A stretch of 64,000 nt of DNA from CAVTBT01 sp963733065 (GTDB lineage Bacteria > Actinomycetota > Thermoleophilia > Gaiellales > Gaiellaceae), in assembly GCA_963733065.1 (NCBI GenBank), contig CAVTBT010000001.1:372001-436000 (forward strand). Direction: 5' to 3'. Each line of letters opens with the position of its first letter. Position 1 is the stretch's first letter. The translations under genes and the position numbers were made by a program. The notes under the pieces are model-generated. The model saw nothing but the letters and a program-made list of their open reading frames with translations, was not told where the DNA came from and searched no databases. Of the stretch, positions 23,804 through 31,938 are shown piece after piece.

Positions 23804-25573
23804 ATGGCCTCGCCGTTGGGCAAGCTGCTGGCTTCGATCGCCACCGGCCTCGACCATCGCATCGGCTGGGACCGGTTGCCGAAGCCCATTGGCATCGTGA
23901 CGCTCGTCGGCCTGCGCACGCGGCTGCGGGAACGCAATCTCTACGACACGGGGAAGGGCGCGACACCCGAGCCCGGGCAGAACGGCGCGAGCCATCGCGA
24001 GGCTCGCACCGTGGACGGCACGTTCAACGATCTCGACAGCCCGACGATGGGAGCGATCGGCGCCCGCTTCGGCCGCAACGTGCCGATCGACCGCACGTTT
24101 CCACAGCCGCTGCCCGACCTCCTCGAGCCGAACCCGCGGACGGTGAGCCGCGAGCTGCTGACGCGCGATGAGTTCAAGCCGGCCACGATCGTCAACCTGC
24201 TCGCGGGCGCCTGGCTCCAGTTCGAGGTGCACGACTGGTTCAGCCACGGGCAGAACGAGACCGACCAGCCGTTCGAGGTCGAGCTCGCCGAGGACGATGA
24301 TTGGCACGAGCGGCCGATGCGGATCCCGAGGACGCGGCGTGATCCCACGGACACCGACGACAGCTTGCCGCCGACCTACGTCACCGCCGACTCGCACTGG
24401 TGGGACGGATCGCAGATCTACGGCTCCGACCAGGGCTTCGCGCAGTACATCCGCGCCGGCGAGGACGGCAAGCTCCGCCTCGACGAGGACGGCCAGCTGC
24501 CCCGCGATCTCGAGTCGGTCGTCGACCTCACGGGCGTCGCCGGCAACTTCTGGCTCGGGCTGGGGCTGCTCCACACGCTGTTCACGCACGAGCACAACGC
24601 CATCTGCGACGCCATCAGGAAGGAGCATCCGACCTGGTCGGACGACCGGCTCTACGACAAGGCGCGCCTCGTCAACGCGGCGCTCATGGCCAAGATCCAC
24701 ACCGTCGAGTGGACGCCGGCGATCATCGCTCACCCGACGACGCAATACGGCATGCGCGCCAACTGGCAGGGCATCCTCGGGCAGCGTCTCGGCCGTCTGA
24801 CGAAGAACGAAGTGCTCGGCGGCATCCCCGGCTCGAAGACCGACCACCACGGGGTGCCCTACTCGTTGACCGAGGAGTTCGTCGCTGTCTACCGGATGCA
24901 CCCGCTGCTCCCGGATGACTTCACCTTCCGCTCGCTCGAGCACGACAGCGTGCTGCAGCAGCGCACCTTCCCGGAGATCGGCGCCACTCAGACGCGCGCC
25001 CGGCTCGACGAGCTGGGGCTGCCGAACGCGCTCTACTCGTTCGGCGTCTCGCATCCGGGCGCGATCACGCTGCACAACTACCCGCGGTTCCTGCAGCGGC
25101 TGGAGCGGCCGGGTGGTGAGATCCTCGACCTCGCGGCGCTCGACGTCCTTCGCATCCGGGAGCGCGGGGTGCCGCGGTACAACGACTTCCGCCGGCTCTT
25201 CCACCTGAAGCCTGCGGCCACATTCGAGCAGCTCACGCCGAACTCGGACTGGGCGGAGGAGCTGCGGCGGGTGTACGGCGACGTCGAGCGCGTCGACCTC
25301 ATGATCGGCCTCTACGCGGAGCGGCTGCCGAAGGGGTTCGGCTTCAGCGACACCGCCTTCCGGGTCTTCATCCTCATGGCGTCGCGGCGACTGAAGAGCG
25401 ATCGCTTCCTCACCCGCGACTACACGCCGGAGATGTACACGAACGCAGGGCTCGACTGGATCCGCGACACGAGCATGACCACGGTCCTGCTCCGGCACGT
25501 TCCGCAGCTCGCGCCCGCGCTCGACGGCGTGCAGAACGCCTTCGCGCCCTGGAAGCGGGTGCCCGCCCGGTGA
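23804..25573 (+). CDS. Alpha-dioxygenase-like haem peroxidase
   Basis: 589-residue animal-type haem peroxidase closest to fatty-acid alpha-dioxygenases/bacterial cyclooxygenase-like proteins. Distal His143 sits in FEVHDWFSHGQ, followed by THEHNAICDAI, KIHTVEWTPAIIAHP, and the Tyr363/proximal His366 pair in AVYRMHPLLPDDF; the late motif RGVPRYNDFRRLF is conserved in the superfamily. No signal peptide or membrane span. In known alpha-dioxygenases this Tyr-x-x-His forms the tyrosyl radical and haem ligand; fatty-acid oxygenation here is inference. The TGA overlaps the next start as GTGA, tying it to the metallo-hydrolase. Confidence 0.88.
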   Translation: MASPLGKLLASIATGLDHRIGWDRLPKPIGIVTLVGLRTRLRERNLYDTGKGATPEPGQNGASHREARTVDGTFNDLDSPTMGAIGARFGRNVPIDRTFPQPLPDLLEPNPRTVSRELLTRDEFKPATIVNLLAGAWLQFEVHDWFSHGQNETDQPFEVELAEDDDWHERPMRIPRTRRDPTDTDDSLPPTYVTADSHWWDGSQIYGSDQGFAQYIRAGEDGKLRLDEDGQLPRDLESVVDLTGVAGNFWLGLGLLHTLFTHEHNAICDAIRKEHPTWSDDRLYDKARLVNAALMAKIHTVEWTPAIIAHPTTQYGMRANWQGILGQRLGRLTKNEVLGGIPGSKTDHHGVPYSLTEEFVAVYRMHPLLPDDFTFRSLEHDSVLQQRTFPEIGATQTRARLDELGLPNALYSFGVSHPGAITLHNYPRFLQRLERPGGEILDLAALDVLRIRERGVPRYNDFRRLFHLKPAATFEQLTPNSDWAEELRRVYGDVERVDLMIGLYAERLPKGFGFSDTAFRVFILMASRRLKSDRFLTRDYTPEMYTNAGLDWIRDTSMTTVLLRHVPQLAPALDGVQNAFAPWKRVPAR

Positions 25574-26280
25574 GGGAGCTCGCGGAGGGCGTCTGGAGCC
25601 TCGGCACGAAGAAGGGAGGCCGCGTGCGCGCCTTCCTCGTCGACGACGGCCACGAGCTGACGCTGGTCGACACGCTGTTCGAGAACGACGCCCGCCAGGT
25701 TCAAGACGCGCTGCGCAGCATCGGCCGCCGGCCCTCGGACGTGAAGCACATCGCGATCACCCATGCCCACCGGTCACATCTCGGCGGCCTGGCGGCGCTC
25801 AAGCGAGCAAGCGGGGCGACGGTCTACGCGCACGAGCGGGAGGCGGACATCGTCAGCGGCGACCGCCGGGCGCAGCCGGTGACGTTGCGGCCGATGCAGT
25901 CGCTCCGCATCATCCCGTTCCAGCTCGGGATCTTCCTCGGCCGGCCGAAGCACCAGCCGTGCGAGATCGACCAGGCGCTCGGCGAGGGCGATCGCGTGGG
26001 GCCGCTCGAGGTGTTCTTCATGCCCGGCCACTCGCCGGGCCACCTGACGTTCTACTGGCCCGAGCGGCGGCTGCTCATCGCCGGCGACGCCATCGCCACC
26101 TGGCCCGAGTTCTGTCCCGGCTGGAAGGCGTTCACCCTGAACGCCGAGCAGCAGGACGAGACGATCCGCCGCATGGCGGCGCTCGACGCGGCCGTCGTCG
26201 CCGTCGGCCACGGCGAGGCGATCGTCGAGGACGCGGCCGATCGCGTCCGCAGCCTCGTGGCCCGAACCCCAGGCTCATAG
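25570..26280 (+). CDS. Metallo-beta-lactamase-fold hydrolase with altered HxHxDH motif
   Basis: 236-residue MBL-fold protein. The first metal motif reads THAHRSHLGG (His65, His67, Ser69, His70), so the usual metal-2 Asp is Ser. The later ligands are FMPGHSPGHLTF, LLIAGDAIATWP and VAVGHGEAIV. It may hold a single zinc or have a changed site. The GTG start overlaps the peroxidase stop (GTGA), so the two enzymes are made together; a role on lipid peroxides or their products is plausible but unproven. The CAP-domain gene follows after 30 bp. Confidence 0.87.
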   Translation: MRELAEGVWSLGTKKGGRVRAFLVDDGHELTLVDTLFENDARQVQDALRSIGRRPSDVKHIAITHAHRSHLGGLAALKRASGATVYAHEREADIVSGDRRAQPVTLRPMQSLRIIPFQLGIFLGRPKHQPCEIDQALGEGDRVGPLEVFFMPGHSPGHLTFYWPERRLLIAGDAIATWPEFCPGWKAFTLNAEQQDETIRRMAALDAAVVAVGHGEAIVEDAADRVRSLVARTPGS

Positions 26281-26310
26281 CTCCCCCGCCGACCGCCGAT
26301 AGGCGTCTGG

Positions 26311-26970
26311 ATGGAGATCGGCAGCGCCTCCGAGCGGCGGGGCCCGTCGCGCGGGTTCCTCGTCGCGCTGCTCGCGATCGCCGTCGTGTCCGCGGGCTTG
26401 CTGGCCATGGCGCGGCACCACGGCCGCACCGGTCTCGCCGTGCAGCTCCCGGGCGGCGAGCCGGTCGTGCTCGTCGAGCCGTCCCTGTACGCGAAGAACG
26501 ATCGCTGGACGTCGTACCTCGCCGACGAGAGCACCTGCCCGGGCGGCGAGGACGCGCAGGCTCCTCCCGCGCGTCAGCTCGACACGATGCTCTGCCTCGT
26601 CGACTACGCCCGGGCCAGGCACGGCCTCGCCGAGCTGCGCATCCATCCACGCCTGTCCCACTCGGCAGCGCTGAAAGGTCGGGAGATCGAGCGCTGCCAG
26701 ACCTTCGCGCACGCCCCCTGCGGTGGCGACCCCAGCGATGTCGCGCGCCAAGCCGGCTATGAGGGCTCGTTCGGCGAGAACCTCTACATCGGCGACGGCA
26801 GGCTCGGTGCGCCGCGGCCGGCGCTCGACGGCTGGCTCAACTCGGACGGCCACCGCGAGAATCTCCTGCGTCCCGACTGGCGCGTGCAGTCGCTGTACGT
26901 GGCGAAGCTGCCCCGCTTTCGCGACTACCGCAACGCGACCCTGTGGGTCTCGCACTTCGGCGACCGATGA
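26311..26970 (+). CDS. Exported CAP-domain (SCP/PR-1-like) protein
   Basis: 219-residue protein with an N-terminal membrane anchor (FLVALLAIAVVSAGLLAMA, residues 17-35), then a CAP domain: LCLVDYARARHGLAELRIHP, HSAALKGREIERC, the motif SFGENLYIGD and DGWLNSDGHRENLLRPDW. The central His and Glu residues of CAP domains are present. Extracytoplasmic; bacterial members are of largely unknown function. It may be the last gene of the peroxidase/MBL unit. Confidence 0.88.
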   Translation: MEIGSASERRGPSRGFLVALLAIAVVSAGLLAMARHHGRTGLAVQLPGGEPVVLVEPSLYAKNDRWTSYLADESTCPGGEDAQAPPARQLDTMLCLVDYARARHGLAELRIHPRLSHSAALKGREIERCQTFAHAPCGGDPSDVARQAGYEGSFGENLYIGDGRLGAPRPALDGWLNSDGHRENLLRPDWRVQSLYVAKLPRFRDYRNATLWVSHFGDR

Positions 26971-26974
26971 GCAC

Positions 26975-27003
26975 TTAACAAATGCTTTACAAATTGATAC
27001 CCT
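26975..27003 (+). promoter_or_regulatory. Sigma-70-type promoter before small RNA candidate
   Basis: TTAACA at 26,975-26,980, 17-bp spacer, TACCCT at 26,998-27,003, in a marked A/T-rich pocket just after the CAP gene. This is the best-looking promoter in the window. Confidence 0.6.
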
Positions 27004-27009
27004 GCCTGC

Positions 27010-27092
27010 CCCGACGCCGGTCGCTCCCTTCCTCAGCCGGCGTCTCCGGGGCCCCGGCTCGTTTTGACCCTCCTTGCGAGCCGGGGCCCCAT
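27010..27092 (+). ncRNA. 6C-like small RNA candidate (two C-rich-loop hairpins)
   Basis: Two strong hairpins directly follow a good promoter. Hairpin 1 (27,013-27,044) has an 8-bp stem GACGCCGG/CCGGCGTC with loop TCGCTCCCTTCCTCAG. Hairpin 2 (27,048-27,090) has a perfect 14-bp stem GGGGCCCCGGCTCG with loop TTTTGACCCTCCTTG. Two hairpins with C-rich single-stranded loops are the hallmark of the actinobacterial 6C RNA. Both loops contain CCTCC-like anti-Shine-Dalgarno sequence (hairpin 2 has CCTCCTT), fitting base pairing with mRNA start regions. No U-tract follows. Family membership is by eye only. Confidence 0.55.
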
Positions 27093-27241
27093 AGAACGCA
27101 GGGCCGGTCGCTGCCCCACGACTAGGACGAACGGACAGCGCCTCGAGATAGCAGGGCCGGACGGGACCTTGGCAGGATGCGCGTGACGTGCGAACCGAGT
27201 CTGGCCCAGGGCGCGTCGTGCGCCGGATGCGGGAGAGCGCT

Positions 27242-27502
27242 GTGCTCGACCGGATCGCCACTGCGTGGAGCTGCCTGCTGGCGCCGCCGCTCGCGCTGGT
27301 GTCGGCCCTGCTCGCGGTCCTCGGGATCGTGCCCTGGCAGCTCCCCGCGCTGCTGTTGGCCTCGGTGATCGTCCCACCGCTGCTCCTGGCGCCGCCCGCG
27401 CCGGAACCAGAGGCCGCGTTGCCGGAGCTGCTCCACGATCGCGCGCACGACACCGTGTCCGAGGACGTCGGGGAGGAGCAGGCGGCGAGGGGCTGGAGCT
27501 AG
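27242..27502 (+). CDS. Possible small membrane protein
   Basis: 86-residue frame: VLDRIATAWSCLLAPPLALV, a second hydrophobic stretch (WQLPALLLASVIVPPLLLA), then an acidic tail (EDVGEEQAARGWS). Two membrane spans are likely. GTG 27242 is chosen because GGGAGA lies 7 nt before it. No family recognised. It could be an independent gene after the small RNA. Confidence 0.45.
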   Translation: MLDRIATAWSCLLAPPLALVSALLAVLGIVPWQLPALLLASVIVPPLLLAPPAPEPEAALPELLHDRAHDTVSEDVGEEQAARGWS

Positions 27503-27509
27503 GAGCGTC

Positions 27510-27605
27510 CTACGACCGTTTGGCGGCCGGCGTGATCTTCGGCTGCCGCTTGCCCTGGAGGAGATGCTCGAAGAGCCAGAGCGCGGGGATGGCACCGTAG
27601 GTCAT
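27510..27605 (-). CDS. Possible 31-residue ORF after the TPR gene
   Basis: Begins MTYGAIPALWLFEHLLQGKR and ends KITPAAKRS; its ATG is 7 bp past the TPR stop. The mix of a hydrophobic head and basic tail looks protein-like, but no ribosome-binding site is visible and it has no known family. Confidence 0.3.
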   Translation of the reverse strand: MTYGAIPALWLFEHLLQGKRQPKITPAAKRS

Positions 27606-27612
27606 CGTCGGC

Positions 27613-28710
27613 CTAGAAGCGGTAGTCGTGAAGGAGGTCGGCAGCCTTGCGGTACAGATCCGCGGCTTCGTCCACCTCGCCGAGCGTGCGCCGGATGTCT
27701 CCGCGCACGAGCAGGGCAGCGGACACGGCGCTCGTCGCGGAGGCGCGCGTGAAGCGCTCCTCGGCGTCGAGCACCGCCGATTCGGCCTCGGCGTGCCGCT
27801 CCTGCTCGAACAGGGCCCGGGCGAGGACGAGGGTGGCATTGCCGATCTCCTCGAGGTAGTCCTCACGCCCGTCGAGCAGCTCGATGGCGTGCCGCGCGGC
27901 GACCTCCGCCTGATCCGGCTGGCCGTCTCCGAGCAGGACGTTGGAGAGGGATGCGATCGCCTGTGCGGCGTCGGTCGTGCTGCCCAGCTCGGTGGCCATC
28001 GCGAACGCGTCGCGCAGGAGCTCGAACGCCACGTCGCCGCGCCCGAGCAGCCAGTTCAGTCCGCCGAGGTTGTTCAGGATCCGGGCGAGGCTGCGCCGGT
28101 CGTCGAGCTTCTCGTAGAGCTCGCGGGCCTGCTCTGCGAGACCGGCGGCCATCAGGGTCTGACCGGTTCGCTCGGCCAGGAGCGACGCCTGGAAGACGAG
28201 GTTCGCGACGAGCCGCTCGTCGCCCAGCACGCGCGCGAGCGGCAGGGCGAGGTCGAGGTCGGTCTGCGCGGCGCTCCACAGCCGCATCCGTCGATAGCAG
28301 CGGGAGCGCCAGCCGAGGATGTCGGCGCGCAGGGCGTCCGACGGGCGGTCGGTGCCCTCGCACGCGGCCAGTGCCTCGCTCAGAAGCGCCGCGGAATCCG
28401 CGAAGGCGGTCGCCTTGTAGCGGGCGCGACCGAGGTGCAGCAGGGCGTCCGCCTCGTCGAGGGGATCGGCCTCCGACTCGCGGAGCATTCGGAGCAGGTC
28501 GTTCGCGCGCGCCTCGGCGCTCGCGACGTCGCCGAGCTCGAGGAGCGCGCTGGACTCGATCCGGAGCGTCCGGAGCTTCGGTCCGCCCTTGGCGCGGATC
28601 GCGTCGAGCGCCGCCTGGAAATCGCCGGCTTCGAGCGCTGCCTCCGCGGCGTCGATCGCCGTCGGTTCCGCCGCAGTCGCCCGAGCCGCCTGCTCGAGCT
28701 TTTCCTTCAT
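27613..28710 (-). CDS. TPR-repeat protein
   Basis: 365-residue all-helical protein made of about eight tetratricopeptide-like repeats. Examples are AIDAAEAALEAGDFQAALDA, LARILNNLGGLNWLLGRGDV, AIASLSNVLLGDGQPDQAEV and LLVRGDIRRTLGEVDEAADL. There is no DNA-binding, kinase or signal sequence. It resembles the TPR half of large SARP/LuxR-type regulators, found here on its own. ATG 28710 gives the first repeat-like sequence; the frame upstream is not protein-like. Likely a protein-protein adaptor; partner unknown. Confidence 0.82.
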   Translation of the reverse strand: MKEKLEQAARATAAEPTAIDAAEAALEAGDFQAALDAIRAKGGPKLRTLRIESSALLELGDVASAEARANDLLRMLRESEADPLDEADALLHLGRARYKATAFADSAALLSEALAACEGTDRPSDALRADILGWRSRCYRRMRLWSAAQTDLDLALPLARVLGDERLVANLVFQASLLAERTGQTLMAAGLAEQARELYEKLDDRRSLARILNNLGGLNWLLGRGDVAFELLRDAFAMATELGSTTDAAQAIASLSNVLLGDGQPDQAEVAARHAIELLDGREDYLEEIGNATLVLARALFEQERHAEAESAVLDAEERFTRASATSAVSAALLVRGDIRRTLGEVDEAADLYRKAADLLHDYRF

Positions 28711-28820
28711 GTCTCGAACCGTATGGACGGCCGTTCCCGCCGCGTCCCACCGAAGGGTGGTTCGCAAGGCACGGGTTCGGGTTAGGTCCCGTACGAGCGT
28801 CGGATAGGACTCGCGGGCCG

Positions 28821-29156
28821 CTAGCGCGCGCGGACGACGAGCGTTGCCCGCATGCCCAACGCGCGGTGGTTGGCGAGCGTGCACCAGAGCGCGTAGCGAC
28901 CGGGCACGAGCCGGAGCTCGAGGTCGCGAACCGCGCCCGGACGCGTAGTCCGCATGCGGAAGATCCGGGCCTTCGGGGCCAACCGGCGGAGCGCCAGGTC
29001 ATGCTCGTCCTCGCCGTAGTTCACGAGCTGGACGATCGCCGGCCCTCCGCGGACCGACTGTCGCGACAGCGCGAGGGAGAACTCGTCGGCACCGACCTGG
29101 ACGCGCGCCGGCGCGGGGAGGAGCGCGGCGCCGAGGAGCAGCGCGAGGGCGATCAC
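28821..29156 (-). CDS. Exported cupredoxin-like protein
   Basis: 111-residue secreted protein. The signal peptide LALLLGAALLPAPA precedes one cupredoxin fold with type-1 copper ligands His (EDEHDLAL), Cys (YALWCTLANH), His (same motif) and Met (RALGM). Sulfocyanin/plastocyanin-like electron carrier or copper protein. The GTG start overlaps the DUF1501 stop as GTGA; it is the last gene of the DUF1800-DUF1501-cupredoxin operon and so probably works with those exported proteins. Confidence 0.83.
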   Translation of the reverse strand: MIALALLLGAALLPAPARVQVGADEFSLALSRQSVRGGPAIVQLVNYGEDEHDLALRRLAPKARIFRMRTTRPGAVRDLELRLVPGRYALWCTLANHRALGMRATLVVRAR

Positions 29157-30538
29157 CGCAGGATCGTCGGCCGCGCGAACGATCGCGCGCGAGGCAGGAT
29201 CGCCTCGGCGTCGCCGCCCAGCCAGTCCTCGAGCAGCGAGGCGTAGAGGCCACGGAAGTCGGAGGTCGCGCGGAGGTTGCCGTCGGCGTCGAGCTTGGCG
29301 AGGCCAGGGTACTCGCCGACCATGCGGCCGCTCGCCTGCGACCCGAGGATGAAGCCCGCACCGGCAGCGCCATGGTCGGTGCCGTTCGAGCCGTTCTCCT
29401 TGGCGCGACGTCCGAACTCGCTCCAGACGTGCACGAGCACGCGGTCGGCGATGCCCCGCACCTCGAGGTCGCGCTGGAACGCCAGCAGCGAGTCCGCCGT
29501 GAGCTTCAGGCCCTCCGCGAGCTCCGTGGGCTGGTCGTCGTGCGTGTCGTACATCCCTGGCGCCGACAGGGCGGCGCAACGGATCGGCAGCCCGCGGGCG
29601 AGCATGGCGGCGAGGCCGGCCAGGCGCCGCGGGAACTCGTCGTCTCCCTCCGGATAGGGAACCTGGGTGCCGTAGGGATTCTTCTCGCCGTCGCGCGAGC
29701 GGAACGGTGCGAGCGAGCGGCGGAGCTGCGCGGACTGGCGGGCGGCGTTGGTGGCCTGAGCCAGGCCGGGGTCGCCGCCGTGCGGGATCGCGCCGAGCGA
29801 GCCGATGGTCGCGAGCATGCGCTCCTCGACCTCGCCCCAGACGCCGCGCGCCCAGAAGTCGTAGCTGTCCGGGGCGTCGATGCTGGCCACCGGCATCCGC
29901 CCTGTCGCGAGCGCCGGCTGCAGGCGGTAGTCCAGCGAGATGCCCTGCAGCGGGTTGTCGGGCGAGCCCACCCGGTCGAGGTAGCGTCCGAGCCAGCCCG
30001 TCCGCAGCCGCTCGCTCGTCGCGCCGACCTCCCAGTAGTGGCGCGACGTGAAGTGGGACTGGTTGGCGTCCGTGTAGCCGATGCCCGGGAGCACGGTGAC
30101 CTTGCCCTCACCGTGGAGCTCGGCGAGCCCGCCGAGCGAGGGGTGCCAGCGGAGCCTGGGGTCCTCGGCGAACGGCACGCCGGCGTCGGCGGCGAGCGCG
30201 AGCTTCGGGCGGTAGCGCCGGTACAGGGGGTCGTCGGCGGGGAAGAGCATCGACAGCGAGTCGGCGCCGCCGTCCAGGAAGATCGAGACGAGCACGCGCT
30301 TCGGTCCCGCTGCGGCGGCTGCCTCGATGCCCTCCAGCCAGGCCTCCGGGCGGAGCGCCGCGCCGCCGTAGACGGCCAGCGCCAGGCCGAGCCCGCGGGA
30401 GAGAAAGCGCTTGCGGTCGAGACCGCTGCCGGCCGGCAACGGCATCCCGGGCTCGACAGCGGGAAGGCCGCGCCCGGCCTCGGCGATGCCTCGCCGTAGA
30501 AGCTCGGTGCGGGTGAAGTCGGAGCAGCAGCGGGCCAT
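29153..30538 (-). CDS. DUF1501 family exported protein
   Basis: 461-residue protein of the DUF1501 (sulfatase-like fold) family. A twin-Arg-like region RKRFLSRGLGLALAVYGG suggests Tat export. The core shows VLVSIFLDGGADSLSMLFPA, TDANQSHFTSRHYWEVG, and the late motif VHVWSEFGRRAKENGSNGTD followed by HGAAGAGFILG. DUF1501 proteins are nearly always paired with DUF1800, as here (one-base TGATG overlap). Function unknown; metal-dependent hydrolase is the structural guess. Confidence 0.92.
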   Translation of the reverse strand: MARCCSDFTRTELLRRGIAEAGRGLPAVEPGMPLPAGSGLDRKRFLSRGLGLALAVYGGAALRPEAWLEGIEAAAAAGPKRVLVSIFLDGGADSLSMLFPADDPLYRRYRPKLALAADAGVPFAEDPRLRWHPSLGGLAELHGEGKVTVLPGIGYTDANQSHFTSRHYWEVGATSERLRTGWLGRYLDRVGSPDNPLQGISLDYRLQPALATGRMPVASIDAPDSYDFWARGVWGEVEERMLATIGSLGAIPHGGDPGLAQATNAARQSAQLRRSLAPFRSRDGEKNPYGTQVPYPEGDDEFPRRLAGLAAMLARGLPIRCAALSAPGMYDTHDDQPTELAEGLKLTADSLLAFQRDLEVRGIADRVLVHVWSEFGRRAKENGSNGTDHGAAGAGFILGSQASGRMVGEYPGLAKLDADGNLRATSDFRGLYASLLEDWLGGDAEAILPRARSFARPTILR

Positions 30539-31875
30539 CAGCAGGTCATGAGGTCGGGGGACACGGCCAGCAGCTGGCGCACGGCGTTCGCGACGAGCGG
30601 CGGGTACGAGCGCGCCTTCCAGCCCGTGGCGTTCTTGAGCGAGGCGCGGGCGAAGCGCGTCAGCGCGGCCCGGGTCGCGGGGCGCACCGTGGGCGAGCCG
30701 AGCAGCTTGATCGCTCCGGCGACGATCGCCTCGGCGTCGTTCGGCACGGTATGGCCCTTCTTCTCGGACGCCGAGTAGGCGGAGAGCGCGTGGTTGGCCA
30801 GGGCCCAGCGGCCGCGGTAGGAGGCGGTGTCGAGCCAGCGCTCGTCCTCCCAGCCGGCGACGTTCGGCGGATGGAACAACCGCTGCCCGGTCATGTCGGA
30901 GAGCCACGTCCACGCCGTCGTGTCGATGCCGCGCCGCAGGCCGCGGAGCAGTCCCGCGGTGTAGACGGCCGGCGGCTTGACCATGCGCGGGCCGAGGTAG
31001 AGGGCCGGGTGGCGCAGGATCGCCTCCACCACGGGCCGAATCTCGTGCTCGGAGCCGACGTAGAGCTCCTCGAGCGCCCGCCTCGTCGCGGTGTCGGGTG
31101 GCACCGGGACGAAGTAGCTCCACAGCTTCTCGACGAAGAACCGGGCGTGCACGGGGTGGCGCAGGCAGAGCGCGCAGGCGTCCTTCCAGTCGAACGTGCC
31201 GCGCTTCCCGAAGATCACCTTGTGGCCGCCGTCGTGCCGGGAGCGGTCGAAGCGGAAGTTCGTCGCGCCCACCCCGCGGCGCCACTCGTTCCGCCAGCCG
31301 GTCAGCGCCCGCGCCTGCTCGCGCACGTCGCGCTCGGTGTAGCCGTTCCCCTCGCCGAGCGTGAACAGCTCCATCAGCTCGCGGGCGTAGTTCTCGTTGG
31401 GCGACCACTTCGTGTTGTCGGTGCCGGAGAGCCAGATCAGCATCGCCGGGTCGGCCGTGACCTCGCGCAGCAGCACGCGGAACGAGCCGAGCGCCCGGCG
31501 GCGCAGCAGCCGGTTCTGCCGCAGCATCAGCGCCTGCGAGCCGACGCCGTCGTTCGACGTGGCGAACCAGTCGTGCCAGACCAGGGTCATGCGCTCGACG
31601 AGCGGCCGGTTCGTCCGCACCATGCGGTCGAGCCACCAGAGCTGGTCGTGACCCCAGGCGTCGGCAGGTGCGAGTGCGCGGCCCTTGTCGTCGCGCGGCC
31701 GGGGGCCGGTCAGCCGCTCGCCGGGCGGTCGCGTGAGCGAGTGGACGGCGCCGTCGAGGCCGAGCTTCGCAAGCCGTGCCGGCTCACCCGGTCGCGGGCC
31801 GAAGCCGGCGCGCCAGAGCAGGCGTTCCGCCTCGCTGGCCCCGAACGTGCCTCGATACGTGCGGATCGCTCCCAC
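30538..31875 (-). CDS. DUF1800 family protein
   Basis: 445-residue DUF1800 protein. Conserved motifs are EAERLLWRAGFGPRPGE near the N terminus, MTLVWHDWFATS, NENYARELMELFTLGEG, VREQARALTGWRNEW and FHPPNVAGWEDERWLDTAS. First gene of the operon with DUF1501 and the cupredoxin. The GTG at 31875 is the only start before the conserved sequence. It falls in the 3' arm of a perfect 11-bp hairpin, which could limit its translation. No signal peptide seen. Function unknown. Confidence 0.92.
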   Translation of the reverse strand: MGAIRTYRGTFGASEAERLLWRAGFGPRPGEPARLAKLGLDGAVHSLTRPPGERLTGPRPRDDKGRALAPADAWGHDQLWWLDRMVRTNRPLVERMTLVWHDWFATSNDGVGSQALMLRQNRLLRRRALGSFRVLLREVTADPAMLIWLSGTDNTKWSPNENYARELMELFTLGEGNGYTERDVREQARALTGWRNEWRRGVGATNFRFDRSRHDGGHKVIFGKRGTFDWKDACALCLRHPVHARFFVEKLWSYFVPVPPDTATRRALEELYVGSEHEIRPVVEAILRHPALYLGPRMVKPPAVYTAGLLRGLRRGIDTTAWTWLSDMTGQRLFHPPNVAGWEDERWLDTASYRGRWALANHALSAYSASEKKGHTVPNDAEAIVAGAIKLLGSPTVRPATRAALTRFARASLKNATGWKARSYPPLVANAVRQLLAVSPDLMTC

Positions 31876-31901
31876 CGACCGGATATCGGCCGGTGGGAGC
31901 G
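31867..31901. promoter_or_regulatory. Hairpin enclosing the DUF1800 start codon
   Basis: CGCTCCCACCG (31,867-31,877) pairs perfectly with CGGTGGGAGCG (31,891-31,901). On the minus-strand mRNA the GTG start codon lies in the 3' arm. Confidence 0.55.
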
Positions 31902-31938
31902 GTTCGCTTGAGCGACGGCATCCCCCGTCTAGGCCGGC

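Noticed and set aside
23660..25498. A 612-codon minus-strand frame opposite the peroxidase
   Set aside because: No recognisable domain; the plus strand has the complete haem-peroxidase signature.
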